A DNA stretch of 46,803 bases, from positions 1-46,803 of the forward strand of contig CALYAA010000014.1 of the NCBI GenBank assembly GCA_944393385.1, read 5' to 3'. The notes beneath the pieces were generated by a model. That model worked only from the letters and a program-made list of their open reading frames with translations, searched no databases and was not told the DNA's origin. The stretch comes from an uncultured Clostridia bacterium (GTDB lineage Bacteria > Bacillota > Clostridia > TANB77 > CAG-508). This document shows, piece after piece, positions 1 to 8,800 of this stretch (positions are counted from its first letter, which is position 1; every line of letters starts with the position of its first letter). The translations under genes and the position numbers were made by a program.

Positions 1-10
1 AACATCATAG

Positions 11-50
11 AAGTCTGTATCACAGATATATACTGTGTTACAGACTTTTT
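11..50 (+). terminator. Intrinsic terminator of a gene left of the window
   Basis: A 9-bp stem (11-19 with 39-47), a T/T mismatch and a further 5-bp stem (21-25 with 33-37) close a 7-nt loop and run into a T-tract on the plus strand. It would end a rightward transcript whose gene lies outside the window. Confidence 0.75.
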
Positions 51-155
51 ACTCTTTCAAAAGTGTCAAACTTGAGATAATGTCTTTTACATTATGCTTT
101 TTTACTATATCATGCTTGGTTCCCTGTGTCAAGTAATTCTATGTATTAAAATTTT

Positions 156-272
156 TTACATTCTTATACTTAATTTTACAAGCTCAAAAATCATAAAAAA
201 ATTAACTCCTGATAAAATGAAAAAACTTGCAATCGCAAAAGAAAGCATTTTATGCTTTTTTAAAAATTTCAT
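156..272 (-). CDS. Small single-span membrane protein, 38 aa
   Basis: A short minus-strand reading frame with a strong Shine-Dalgarno (GGGAGG, 7 nt before ATG at 272). The protein starts with a basic stretch (MKFLKKHK), has a hydrophobic segment at about residues 9-30 (SFAIASFFILSGVNFFMIF) and ends SIRM. That gives one predicted transmembrane helix with a cytoplasmic basic N-terminus. It lies 183 bp downstream of uvrC on the same strand. No function can be assigned. The ribosome binding site and helix make it more likely real than the overlapping plus-strand frame, which has no ribosome binding site. Confidence 0.6.
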   Translation of the reverse strand: MKFLKKHKMLSFAIASFFILSGVNFFMIFELVKLSIRM

Positions 273-428
273 ATACAAACCTCCCTTTAGTATTTTTCTA
301 TGCTTGTCTAAATTTCTTGTCCTTAATATGTATATGTTATATTTTTAAAACTATGCATATAATACTTTCTTTTTTCATCGCAATATATTACATTATTTGA
401 TTATAGTTAATAGATTTTATTTAAAATG

Positions 429-454
429 ATTATTATAAATTTTTTTATAATAAT
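429..454 (-). terminator. Weak all-AT hairpin after uvrC
   Basis: An 11-bp A/T-only stem (429-439 with 444-454) with a 4-nt loop lies directly after the uvrC stop. The position fits a terminator, but the stem has no G/C pair and no clear T-tract, so readthrough into the small downstream gene is plausible. Confidence 0.35.
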
Positions 455-455
455 T

Positions 456-2249
456 TTATTTATTTAATTGTTGTATTATACTTTCTGCTAAATTTTCATT
501 AATTCCTTTAATTTTTGTAAGTTCATCTATTTGTGCATTTTTTATTTTTTCTACACTACCAAAATGTTTTAATAATTCTTTTTTCTTTGTTTCTCCTATT
601 CCTTTAATATCATCTAAAGCTGATTTTGTTATATCTTTGTCTCTTAATTTTCTATGATAAGAAATTGCTGTATCATGAACTTCATCTTGGAATTTTGTAA
701 TTAATTTAAATAAATTTTCTGATATTTCGAATTCTTCTCTATTTTCATTTATTAATGCTCTGGTTTGATGTTTGTCATTTTTTACCATACCAAATACTGG
801 TATATCTAATTGTAAATCTTTTATTGCTTGTTTTATTGCTCTTATTTGAGTAATTCCACCATCTGCGAAAATTGCGTCTGGTAATTTTCCAAATCCTGAT
901 GATGTTTCATTTTCTATTGAATGTTTTAATCTTCGTGTTACAACTTCTTGCATACATTTTGGGTCGTCTTGCGAAAATACTGTTTTTATTTTAAATCTTC
1001 TTGATAAGTTCTTTTTTATTGCTCCATCTACCATTACACACATTCCGGCAACCATGTATTCTCCTGAAATGTTTGAAATATCAAATGTTTCTATTTTTCT
1101 TGGTAGTTTTTCTAGTCCTAAAACATTTTTTATTTCTAGTAAAATTTCAGTTCTGTCTCTTTCTTTGTTTTCAAGTGTTATTTTTGCGTTGTTATCTGCC
1201 ATTTCTACAAATCGTAATTTTTCACCTTTTTTTGGTGATTTGATTTCAACTTTTCGTCTTGCTTCTTTGCTTAGCCATTGTTCTATTGCATTTTTGTCTT
1301 CTATTTCTTCTCTTATCATTATTTTATTAGGTAAATTTGTGCTATCTATATAATATTGTTTGATAAAACCTGATAAAATTTCTTTGTCTTCCATTTCTTT
1401 TAAATCTGGAAAGAAATAATGTTCTCTTCCGACCATTTTACTTCCTCTAACAAAAAAGATTTCTACACAAACTTCTATTTCTGATTTTGCTAGTCCTATT
1501 ACATCTATATTGTTTTCTGTAATGTTAGAAACTTTTTGTTTTTCATTTACTCTTTGAATTGCTAACATTCTATCTCTTATATAGGCTGCATTTTCAAATT
1601 CCATTTTTCCCGCTTCTTCAATCATTTGTTTTTCTAGGTCTTTTAAAACTTTATCTATTTTTCCGTCTAAAATGTCTATTATTTCGTCAATTTGTTTTCT
1701 ATAATCTTCTTTGGAAATATATCCCATACAAGGACCAGAACATCTATTTATATAATAGTTTAAACAGGCTCTTGTTTCTGATCTGAATTTTCTGCATTGG
1801 CGTATTTTGTATTTTTGTTTTATAAAATCTAATAGTTCTTTGGCTGCTCCTGGGTTTGCATATGGTCCAAAATATTTTGAACCATCATTTATTATTTTTC
1901 TTGTTATTACAACATTTGGATAGTCTGATTTTACATCTACTTTTATGTATGGATATGTTTTGTCATCTTTTAATAATACATTAAATCTTGGTCTATTTTT
2001 TTTTATTAAATTACATTCTAATATTAGTGCTTCTGCTTCATTATCAACTACAATGTATTCGAAATGGTCTATTAATGATACCATTTTTTTTATTCTTTCT
2101 GTTTTGTCTGTTTTTCTGAAATATGATTTTACTCTTCTTTTTAAGTTTACTGCTTTTCCTACATATATTATTTTGTCTTCTGCGTCATGCATAATATATA
2201 CTCCTGGCTTTTCAGGTAGTAATTTTAATTGTTCTTCTATGTTGAACAT
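456..2249 (-). CDS. uvrC: Excinuclease ABC subunit C
   Basis: UvrC makes the two incisions either side of a lesion in nucleotide excision repair, acting on the UvrB-DNA complex in the cytoplasm. The 597 residues are normal length. An N-terminal GIY-YIG nuclease lies at about 14-90 (PGVYIM, YVGKA). Four cysteines at 152, 162, 170 and 174 match the Fe-S-type cluster of the family. A UVR helical hairpin that contacts UvrB lies at about 200-235, the RNase H-like second nuclease at about 380-540, and tandem helix-hairpin-helix motifs (DDIKGIGETKKKELL) fill the C-terminus. The ATG at 2249 follows AGGGGGAA. uvrA and uvrB are not in the window; the gene has its own promoter. Confidence 0.97.
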   Translation of the reverse strand: MFNIEEQLKLLPEKPGVYIMHDAEDKIIYVGKAVNLKRRVKSYFRKTDKTERIKKMVSLIDHFEYIVVDNEAEALILECNLIKKNRPRFNVLLKDDKTYPYIKVDVKSDYPNVVITRKIINDGSKYFGPYANPGAAKELLDFIKQKYKIRQCRKFRSETRACLNYYINRCSGPCMGYISKEDYRKQIDEIIDILDGKIDKVLKDLEKQMIEEAGKMEFENAAYIRDRMLAIQRVNEKQKVSNITENNIDVIGLAKSEIEVCVEIFFVRGSKMVGREHYFFPDLKEMEDKEILSGFIKQYYIDSTNLPNKIMIREEIEDKNAIEQWLSKEARRKVEIKSPKKGEKLRFVEMADNNAKITLENKERDRTEILLEIKNVLGLEKLPRKIETFDISNISGEYMVAGMCVMVDGAIKKNLSRRFKIKTVFSQDDPKCMQEVVTRRLKHSIENETSSGFGKLPDAIFADGGITQIRAIKQAIKDLQLDIPVFGMVKNDKHQTRALINENREEFEISENLFKLITKFQDEVHDTAISYHRKLRDKDITKSALDDIKGIGETKKKELLKHFGSVEKIKNAQIDELTKIKGINENLAESIIQQLNK

Positions 2250-2315
2250 TGCTTTTCCCCCTTAAGTAATTAAGATGTGGCAACACAACTACTTATCTCA
2301 TTTCCTATGTTAAAT

Positions 2316-2344
2316 AGTATATCATAGGACTAAAGAAAAATCAA
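2316..2344 (-). promoter_or_regulatory. uvrC promoter
   Basis: On the minus strand TTGATT (2339-2344) and TATACT (2316-2321) are separated by exactly 17 bp, about 70 nt upstream of the uvrC start codon. This is a SigA-type promoter. Confidence 0.6.
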
Positions 2345-2405
2345 TATTGCAGAACAAATTTTCGTGTTTTGCTAGTTTTTTGTAAATACTTTTACATACA
2401 AATAG

Positions 2406-2437
2406 ATTTACCTGCTGTCAAACGACAGCAGGTAAAT
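2406..2437 (-). terminator. Perfect 14-bp hairpin after the helical-repeat gene
   Basis: 2406-2419 and 2424-2437 are perfect inverted complements around an AAAC loop. It lies 39 bp past the stop of the 324-aa gene. GC content is higher than the surroundings and the downstream T-tract is poor, so termination may be inefficient or need a factor. Confidence 0.55.
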
Positions 2438-2476
2438 GCACATTTGGGTAAATTTACTGAATTGAACTGAAAAGAA

Positions 2477-3451
2477 TCACTCTTCGGTCAAAAGCTGCTT
2501 GAAATATGCATAGTCATTAGAATTCTCCAGTACCCACTTCAAAATTTCATTTGAGAAGAATCTTGAATTCCTTACTGCTACATATACCATTGGCCAATTA
2601 AGATCCACCTTTAAGCTACTTTCAATTGCTTTTTTAAACGTTTCTTCATCGCAATTTTGATTTTTAATTATTTCTGTGAAAAATCTCACAAAATACTTAT
2701 AAATCCAGTTTCTGCTATAGTGTTCGTCATAGTACTTTTCTATGTCTTCTAGATACTCTTGCATTAAATTTGCTAACAATTCTGCTGAAGCAAACTTACA
2801 TGCACTAATTGCATATTTGGGTTTCAAAAAGAAATAATCATAATCACCTTGTCTTTCATTTCTACTTGTTTTATAAACTTCTTCAATTGTTCTTTGTTCT
2901 ATCCTACTATGTGATAGAACATTATACAGACATTTTTGTAACCGTGCAGCAGACCTTTCAAAAGTGAGCTCTGCTTTAACAAAATAATGAGCAATTTCTC
3001 CATTTATACATAGATTAAGAGCAATTTCATTTGCTTCTTCATATCCAGCAAACTGAATAACCCAGTCTACTAAATATTTATCTTCGCATTGAAACATTAA
3101 ATCCATGTTTGGAGTTTCCATTAATTCCGTAAATTTTTCACGATAAACGTTCATTGCACTAAATACAATCGAATCATTTTTATCGTTAAACATGCTGAAT
3201 AAAAGATCTCTTAGGTCTTCACTTGTTTCTACAGTTTTTAAATGTTTGACTATTTCTTCTTTTTCCCTAATGTTCGTACTATTTTTGTACATATTTGCCA
3301 AAACTTTAATTGGTACTTCTTTCCTTCTTAAAATTTCCTTTCTAACCCTTACAGAGTTATCACTTGACAATAAGATTAAGTCTTCAATATTATTGGTCGT
3401 AGTTCTTGCTAAATCTCTCCGTGATTTCCAGTCCATTTTTTCAATGTGCAT
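2477..3451 (-). CDS. Helical-repeat (HEAT-like) protein of unknown function, 324 aa
   Basis: No family is recognised with confidence. The protein is almost entirely predicted helix, with repeated patterns such as NSVRVRKEILRRKEVPIKVLANM and DKNDSIVFSAMNVYREKF that resemble degenerate HEAT or leucine-rich-variant repeats; these usually form protein-binding scaffolds. It has no signal peptide or transmembrane segment, so it is probably cytoplasmic. The ATG at 3451 has a clear GGAGG 7 nt upstream. The gene has its own promoter (3522-3550) and a strong hairpin after the stop, so it is monocistronic. By eye its codons are slightly richer in G+C than the neighbours, which could mean acquisition, but that was not measured. 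Confidence 0.8.
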   Translation of the reverse strand: MHIEKMDWKSRRDLARTTTNNIEDLILLSSDNSVRVRKEILRRKEVPIKVLANMYKNSTNIREKEEIVKHLKTVETSEDLRDLLFSMFNDKNDSIVFSAMNVYREKFTELMETPNMDLMFQCEDKYLVDWVIQFAGYEEANEIALNLCINGEIAHYFVKAELTFERSAARLQKCLYNVLSHSRIEQRTIEEVYKTSRNERQGDYDYFFLKPKYAISACKFASAELLANLMQEYLEDIEKYYDEHYSRNWIYKYFVRFFTEIIKNQNCDEETFKKAIESSLKVDLNWPMVYVAVRNSRFFSNEILKWVLENSNDYAYFKQLLTEE

Positions 3452-3521
3452 AATTTACCTCCATCATGCTCTTCTATAATGCTTTCGTAAATTGTTTACA
3501 AAACATATTTACGTTTTATTT

Positions 3522-3550
3522 ATTATACCATATATAAAGTCAAAAATCAA
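3522..3550 (-). promoter_or_regulatory. Promoter of the helical-repeat gene
   Basis: Minus-strand TTGATT (3545-3550), a 17-bp spacer and a perfect TATAAT (3522-3527). It lies only 8 bp from the left copy of the 32-bp direct repeat. Confidence 0.65.
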
Positions 3551-3557
3551 TTCTAGA

Positions 3558-3589
3558 TTGTCTCATTTTGTTGAGTTTTAGCATATTTT
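3558..3589 (+). repeat. 32-bp direct repeat, left copy
   Basis: Identical at 31 of 32 positions to 4264-4295 (the only difference is T versus A at the sixth base). The shared core includes GTTGAGTTTTAGCATATTTT. The two copies are 706 bp apart and bracket the nuclease-like gene and the structured RNA. Confidence 0.85.
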
Positions 3590-3650
3590 CATATTTTTAT
3601 GTTACATAAATTATTATTAATTTTACTATAATTAAACTTTAATAATAATA

Positions 3651-3679
3651 TTGAAATATATTGATATTTATTGTATAAT
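3651..3679 (+). promoter_or_regulatory. Promoter of the BECR nuclease-like gene
   Basis: TTGAAA (3651-3656), a 17-bp spacer and a perfect TATAAT (3674-3679). Transcription would start near 3686, leaving a leader of about 15 nt that is little more than the ribosome binding site. Confidence 0.75.
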
Positions 3680-3700
3680 ACATAACGAAAGGAAAATTGG

Positions 3701-4114
3701 GTGCAACAAAAAGAATATATAAAAATTGGAAAATTAAATATAGAACTTTTTAAAAAAATAGGCAAACATCTTTTAACAGATGAAGTTATTTTTACATATG
3801 AAAGAATTAATCATGTTGAAACCAAAAGAGCTCAACTATTTAATAAAGTAAAAAATATTTTGCCAGATACATTATATAACCCTGATTATATTTATAAAGA
3901 TTGGAATAATAGACAAAATACTTTTGTGTTAATTAAATCTCTAGATGAAAATTTAAAATTAAATGTAGTATTAAAAATAGCTGTATTAAATGATAAAAAA
4001 CATACTAAAAATTCTATAATAACTATAATAAAAATCGGAAACAAAACATTTAATAAAATAAAAAGAAATAAGAAAGAAAATTTATTATTTAAAAAACTAG
4101 ACAATCATGAATAA
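3701..4114 (+). CDS. BECR-fold (PBECR-type) nuclease-like protein, 137 aa
   Basis: The sequence matches the pattern of the phage-associated Barnase/EndoU/ColicinE5-D/RelE-like (PBECR) families: an IGKLN start, TDEVIFTYERINHV in the middle, an NPDYIYKD segment, and near the end KNSIITIIKIG followed by a basic NKKENLLFKK tail. BECR-fold proteins are mostly RNases, toxins or phage effectors. The His and Arg in ERINHV are catalytic candidates; activity is inferred, not seen. The start is GTG at 3701 with AAAGGAAAA upstream. The protein is cytoplasmic and very basic. It has a strong promoter with almost no leader, no protein antitoxin partner beside it, and a separate structured RNA starting just past its stop. 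Both lie inside 32-bp direct repeats, which suggests a mobile or duplicated cassette. Confidence 0.65.
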   Translation: MQQKEYIKIGKLNIELFKKIGKHLLTDEVIFTYERINHVETKRAQLFNKVKNILPDTLYNPDYIYKDWNNRQNTFVLIKSLDENLKLNVVLKIAVLNDKKHTKNSIITIIKIGNKTFNKIKRNKKENLLFKKLDNHE

Positions 4115-4126
4115 ATATTGTATAAT
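4098..4126 (+). promoter_or_regulatory. Promoter of the 4133-4265 structured RNA
   Basis: TAGACA (4098-4103), a 17-bp spacer and a perfect TATAAT (4121-4126). It overlaps the last codons and stop of the nuclease-like gene, and the start point would be close to 4133. Confidence 0.65.
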
Positions 4127-4132
4127 TAAAGT

Positions 4133-4265
4133 ACACTATAAATAGTTATTTGAGGTGGTAAATTGTGTCAACCACACACCCTTTGGGTCAAAAGAGATGT
4201 AGGAAATGATACACCTACCAAATAACTAACACTGAAAAAGGGCTATGGAAACATAGCTCTTTTTT
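4133..4265 (+). ncRNA. Unclassified structured RNA with its own promoter and terminator
   Basis: A transcript of about 130 nt is defined by the upstream promoter and the terminator at 4235-4265. A perfect 10-bp closing stem pairs 4143-4152 with 4219-4228. Inside it three small hairpins can form: GTGGT/ACCAC (4155-4159 with 4171-4175), ACCC/GGGT (4178-4181 with 4185-4188) and GTAGG/CCTAC (4199-4203 with 4214-4218). That makes a multi-branch junction. I checked it by eye against yybP-ykoY, fluoride, NiCo, preQ1, guanidine, c-di-GMP, THF and ZTP consensus motifs and saw no match. It could be a riboswitch or attenuator for the downstream YtaF/MntP-like gene (start 85 bp past the terminator), or an RNA partner of the nuclease-like gene. 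Confidence 0.55.
4235..4265 (+). terminator. Intrinsic terminator ending the structured RNA
   Basis: A 13-bp stem (4235-4247 with 4252-4264, one G-T pair) with a GAAA tetraloop is followed by a T-run. It lies before the YtaF/MntP-like gene, so it is either the end of a free small RNA or a regulated attenuator. Confidence 0.85.
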
Positions 4266-4295
4266 GTCACATTTTGTTGAGTTTTAGCATATTTT
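4264..4295 (+). repeat. 32-bp direct repeat, right copy
   Basis: Right partner of 3558-3589 (31/32 identical). It starts inside the T-tract of the RNA terminator and ends about 55 bp before the YtaF/MntP-like start codon. Confidence 0.85.
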
Positions 4296-4350
4296 TATAC
4301 TAGTAAATAGTCTATTAGAAATAGGCAGAAAGGATTTATTAGATAAAAAC

Positions 4351-4902
4351 ATGTTACATTGTATTTTGTTAGCAATATCTGTTAGTATTGATGCTTTAAG
4401 TTTAGGTGTTACATATGGTATAAAACATTCTAGAATAAGAGGAATAAGTAATGTTATTATTTTTGTTATAGCACTTTTATCTACAAGTATTTCAATATTT
4501 TTAGGAAGTAATATTGCAAAATTATTTTCACCTGATATTGCTTTAATTTTAGGTTCAACTCTTCTTGTTATATTAGGATTATACACAATTTATAAAAGTT
4601 TTAAAGAAAATTCTACAGATTATGATTTTGATAACTCTAATTCTATTGAAAAAAAGGAAGCTTTGCTTCTTGCCTTAGCTGTTTCTGCTGATGCAAGTTG
4701 TGTTGGACTTAGTTGTGGAATAATGGGACTTGATAGTCTTATATACCCTATATTTGCTGCATTTTTTCATATATTTTTCATAAATTGTGGCAATTTTATA
4801 GCTTATCATATTGCAGAAAAAATTAAAGTTTCGAGCAAAATATTATCTATAATTTCTGGAATTATTTTAATTTCTATTGGTATTATAAGATCAATATTTT
4901 AA
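4351..4902 (+). CDS. ytaF: YtaF/MntP-family integral membrane protein
   Basis: Six hydrophobic helices are arranged as two similar halves. Each half carries the family's short acidic motif: ISVSIDALSLGVTYG near residue 10 and LAVSADASCVGLSCG near residue 110. MntP proteins with this fold export Mn2+; the YtaF branch is linked to sporulation in Bacillus. The N-terminal SLGVTYGIK wording is closer to YtaF. At 183 residues it is slightly short. AAGGA is 16 nt before the ATG, rather far, but there is no closer in-frame start. The structured RNA and its terminator sit directly upstream, so metal-dependent control is possible but unproven. Confidence 0.8.
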   Translation: MLHCILLAISVSIDALSLGVTYGIKHSRIRGISNVIIFVIALLSTSISIFLGSNIAKLFSPDIALILGSTLLVILGLYTIYKSFKENSTDYDFDNSNSIEKKEALLLALAVSADASCVGLSCGIMGLDSLIYPIFAAFFHIFFINCGNFIAYHIAEKIKVSSKILSIISGIILISIGIIRSIF

Positions 4903-4984
4903 TAAATAAAATTTAACCATTGACATATAATTTTATTAATAATTTTCCTACCAAAAAGTTTATAATATCTATTTTTGTAGAAAT

Positions 4985-5013
4985 TTGTCATTTTCTTTTA
5001 ATTATGATAGAAT
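4985..5013 (+). promoter_or_regulatory. Candidate promoter of the LOG-family gene
   Basis: TTGTCA (4985-4990), a 17-bp spacer and TAGAAT (5008-5013), about 90 nt before the start codon. Confidence 0.45.
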
Positions 5014-5103
5014 ATCCAAGTACAAATAAAAATTTTGAGATTAAATTAAATCACTTAACTATTTTGGCAAAAAAATTTTATTTTAGAAAGGGATGACATT
5101 TTC

Positions 5104-5634
5104 ATGAATATATTTGTAGGATGTTCTTCAAGAGATACTAATAATGAAGAATATAATAAATTAGCAGAAGATATTGGTAAATTTATAGTAAATGGTAATC
5201 ATAATTTTGTTTTTGGTGGCTGTGGAACAGGATTAATGGGAAAAATTTATTCTGTTGTTTCCAAAAGTCATAATAGTGAAATTATTGTTACTATGGCAGA
5301 AGCATATAAAAAACAATTAGATGATATTTCTTATGACAAATTTTATATTTTAGGTACTGTTAATGAAAGAAAAGATTGTTTCATTAAATTATCAGATGTT
5401 ATGATTTTTATACCTGGTGGTATTGGAACTATAGATGAGCTATTGACAGCAATTGAAACAAAAAGAAGTAAGCAACATAATTCACCTATTATAATAATAA
5501 ATATTAATCATTATTTTGATAATTTATTAAATATGTTACAACAAATTTATGATGAAGGCTTTGCAGATTCTAAAAATCAAGAATTATACTTTGTTGTAAA
5601 CTCATTAGATGATGCTATAAAATACTTAAAATAA
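5104..5634 (+). CDS. LOG-family protein (Rossmann-fold nucleotide phosphoribohydrolase-like)
   Basis: The family removes ribose 5-phosphate from nucleotide monophosphates; in bacteria the natural substrate is often unknown. Key features are the N-terminal strand MNIFVGCSSRD, a glycine-rich loop FGGCGTGLMG at about residues 38-47, the paired E and R of VNERKD, and the family signature PGGIGTIDE at about 104-112. The 176 residues are the usual length. It has no signal peptide, so it is cytoplasmic. AAAGGGATG precedes the ATG. It stands alone between its own candidate promoter and the shared terminator with smc. Confidence 0.88.
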   Translation: MNIFVGCSSRDTNNEEYNKLAEDIGKFIVNGNHNFVFGGCGTGLMGKIYSVVSKSHNSEIIVTMAEAYKKQLDDISYDKFYILGTVNERKDCFIKLSDVMIFIPGGIGTIDELLTAIETKRSKQHNSPIIIININHYFDNLLNMLQQIYDEGFADSKNQELYFVVNSLDDAIKYLK

Positions 5635-5750
5635 AAAAGTTTATTTTATATTTTACCATCGATTATAAAGAAATTAAAATTAAAAAAAATTACACACTTT
5701 ACTTGACAATGTCTTTTAAATTATAAAAAATCATGACTTTATTTAATATG

Positions 5751-5788
5751 AAAAGAAACCAGAAATTTAATTAATACTGGTTTCTTTT
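5751..5788. terminator. Bidirectional terminator between the LOG gene and smc
   Basis: A perfect 12-bp stem (5751-5762 with 5777-5788) with A-rich and T-rich flanks on both sides. It serves the two convergent genes. Confidence 0.85.
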
Positions 5789-5818
5789 ACTTGATTTTTC
5801 ACATATAACCAAAAGTTA

Positions 5819-8800
5819 TTATTGTTTTAATGTTATTGAAAGCAACTTAGAAATTCCTTTTTCCTCCATTGTAACTCCATAAACAGTGTCTGCAACTTCC
5901 ATTGTTCCTTTTCTATGAGTAATAACTAAAAATTGAGTGTCTTTTGTATATTTTTTTAAATATTCTGCATATCTATAAACATTTACATCATCAAGAGCTG
6001 CTTCAATTTCGTCTAACACGCAAAATGGAGCTGGATTTATTTTTAGTATTGCAAATAATAATGCAATTGCTGTAAAAGCTTTTTCTCCTCCTGATAATAA
6101 TGTCATATTTTGAAGTTTCTTTCCTGGTGGTTGAACTGTTATTTCTATTCCACTTTCTAATATATTGTTTTCATCTGTAAGTGTAACTTCTGCTTGTCCT
6201 CCTCCAAATAATTCTTTAAATACTTCTCCAAAGTTTTTATTTATAATTTCAAATTTCTCTTTAAATTGATTTTTCATTGTTTCTGTCATCTCTGAAATTA
6301 CTTTTCTTAGTTTTGTCATAGATTCTTCTAAATCTAATCTTTGTTCACACATAAAGTCATATCTTTGTTTTAAGTTTTTATATTCTTCTATAGAATTAAC
6401 ATTTACACTTCCCAATTCTCTTATATCAGTACGTAAAATATTAACTTTCCTTTGACTATTTTGAACATTTTCCGGTATTGGAAAATCTCCAGCTTGATTT
6501 GGAGTCAGTTCATATTCTTCCCACATTTTATTTATAATTTCTGTAATGTCTTCTTCTATTTTGCTTTTTCTAACTTCTAGTTTTGTTACTTGAGATTTTA
6601 AATCTTCTATTATTCTAAATTCTCCAGTTTGCTCATCTTCTTTTTTAGATAATTTCTGATTTTTCTCAGTCCTATCTTCTTTTAGTTTTTCAATGTTTTC
6701 TCCACTATTTGCAACTTGCATTTTTACATCTTCTATGCTTTTTTGTGTATCTTCAATTTGTTTTAGTAATTCAACATTTTCTTTTTCGTCATTTTCAATT
6801 TGTAATTTTTTATTTTCCATATTTTTAGTATGTGTTTCTATTTCTTTATTTAACATTTCTGCCATTTCTTCTATTGAGGCTTCACTTTCATTAAATGATG
6901 ATACAGATATCTTTAAATTAGTTATATCTTCATTTAAATCATCTATGTATTTTTGACTATCTTTGTTTGAACTCGTAAATTCATCAATTACTTCTTGTTC
7001 TTTTTGGTTTTGCTTAGTAATTTCTATAATTTCTTTTTCTAGTTTTGCTTTTTCTTCTAGTAGTTTTGCTTTAGATTTTTCTGAATTTACTTGTTCTTCT
7101 TTTTGGTTGTTTATTCTTTCTTGAAAGTTTTGTATATTTTCGTCAATTGATTGTAATTTTTGTTTTTCTGTTGCATATGTAATTTCTATTTCTTGTAATT
7201 GTTTTGACAAATTTTCTGTTTCTTCTAATATATCTTCTGATGAATTTTCATATTCTTGTCTTTCTTTTTCAATTTTTTCTATTTTATTTTTTATTTTTTC
7301 TATTTCTTGTTTTAATTGTTCTATTTCTTTACTTCTTCCAAGAATATTCACTGTTTTCTTTGCAATTGAACCACCTGTCATAGAGCCTGATACATTTATA
7401 ATATCTCCTTCTAACGTTATTATTCTAAATGTATTATTATTTTCTTTTGATAAATTAATTGCATTTTGCATATTGTCTACAATTACTGTTCTTCCAAGTA
7501 AATTTAATATTATTTGCTCATATTTTTTATCAAAATTAATTAAATCTGAAGCTATTCCTATTACACCTACTTTTTTGCCTTTTATTGCTTCAAGTTTTTT
7601 TCCTTTTACAGAACTTATTGGTAAAAATGATGCTCTTCCTAAATTATTAGCTCTTAAATATTCTATTAATTTCTTTGCATCTTGCTCTGTTTCTGTTACA
7701 ATATTTTGCAAACTAGCTCCTAATGCCATTTCTATTGCTGTTTCATACTCTTTTGGTACAGCTATTAAATTTGCAATAACTCCATACATTCCTTTATTTA
7801 ATTCTTGGTCTTTTTCACAATCTAACAATAATTGTTTTACACTTTTTATATATCCTTCTTTTTCTTTTTCTGTTTCAACTAAAAAATTATGTCTAGAAGT
7901 TTTCATCCTTAATTCATTTGTTAAATTATTTATTTGTTCATCAAATTGTTTTAATTTTGTAGTAATTTCATCTCTTTGTTTTTCATTATTTTCTAATTCT
8001 TTTAAAACTTTGTTTCTGTTATTTTCAATAATATTAAATTCTTTTTCTATATCTTCTTTTTTTATTTTTATTCTATCTATTTCTAATATTTGTGATGATA
8101 TTTCTTGTTTTAATTGTTTTTGCCTTTTATCATAGTTTTCTAAATTTGCCTGTATTTTACTTATTTCTGCTTGTAATTCATATTTTTTGTCTGTATTTAC
8201 TTCTACTCTTTTTTTGATTTCTTCTATTTCAAGTTCTTTTGAACTTAATTTTTTTGTTAATTTTGCTAATTCTTCTTCTTTTTCTTTTAGTTCTTTTTCA
8301 AAACTTTCTTTATTTTGTTTTAAACTTGTTTTTCTAGATTCTTTTTGTTCTATATCTTGTTTTAATCCATCAACCTTTTTTTGTAATTCTAATATTTCTG
8401 CTTTATTTCTTTCTATAATTTCTTTATTACTTTGTATTTTATTTTTAGCAACATTTATATTAGAATTATATTGCTCTATTTGTTTTTGACTTTCAAACCC
8501 TATATTTTGCATTTGTTCTATTTTGTTTGTTATTTCGTCTATTTCTTCTTTTAACTCATCTTTTAATATTTTTATTTTTTCTAGTTTTCCTTCTTCTAAA
8601 TTTAGATTAGATTTCATTATCTCTTCGTTTTTTACAATTTCATCTAAATCTTTTTTGTTTTTTTCAATTAAATATAGAAAAAGTCCTACTTCTACATTTT
8701 TTAGCTCTTCTTTTAAATTCAAATATTGTTTTGCTTTATCTGACTGTTGTTGTAAAGGTTCTAAATTTCCTTCAATTTCTGTAATAATATCATTTATTCT

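Noticed and set aside
94-348. 84-residue plus-strand frame near the left edge
   Set aside because: No ribosome binding site, and it is antisense to the 38-aa gene that has a strong one. Composition looks random.
4133-4265. yybP-ykoY manganese riboswitch
   Set aside because: The position suits it, but the conserved loop sequences of that class are not present by eye.
3558-4295. CRISPR array from the 32-bp repeats
   Set aside because: Only two copies, 706 bp apart, with a gene between; no spacer-sized units and no cas genes.
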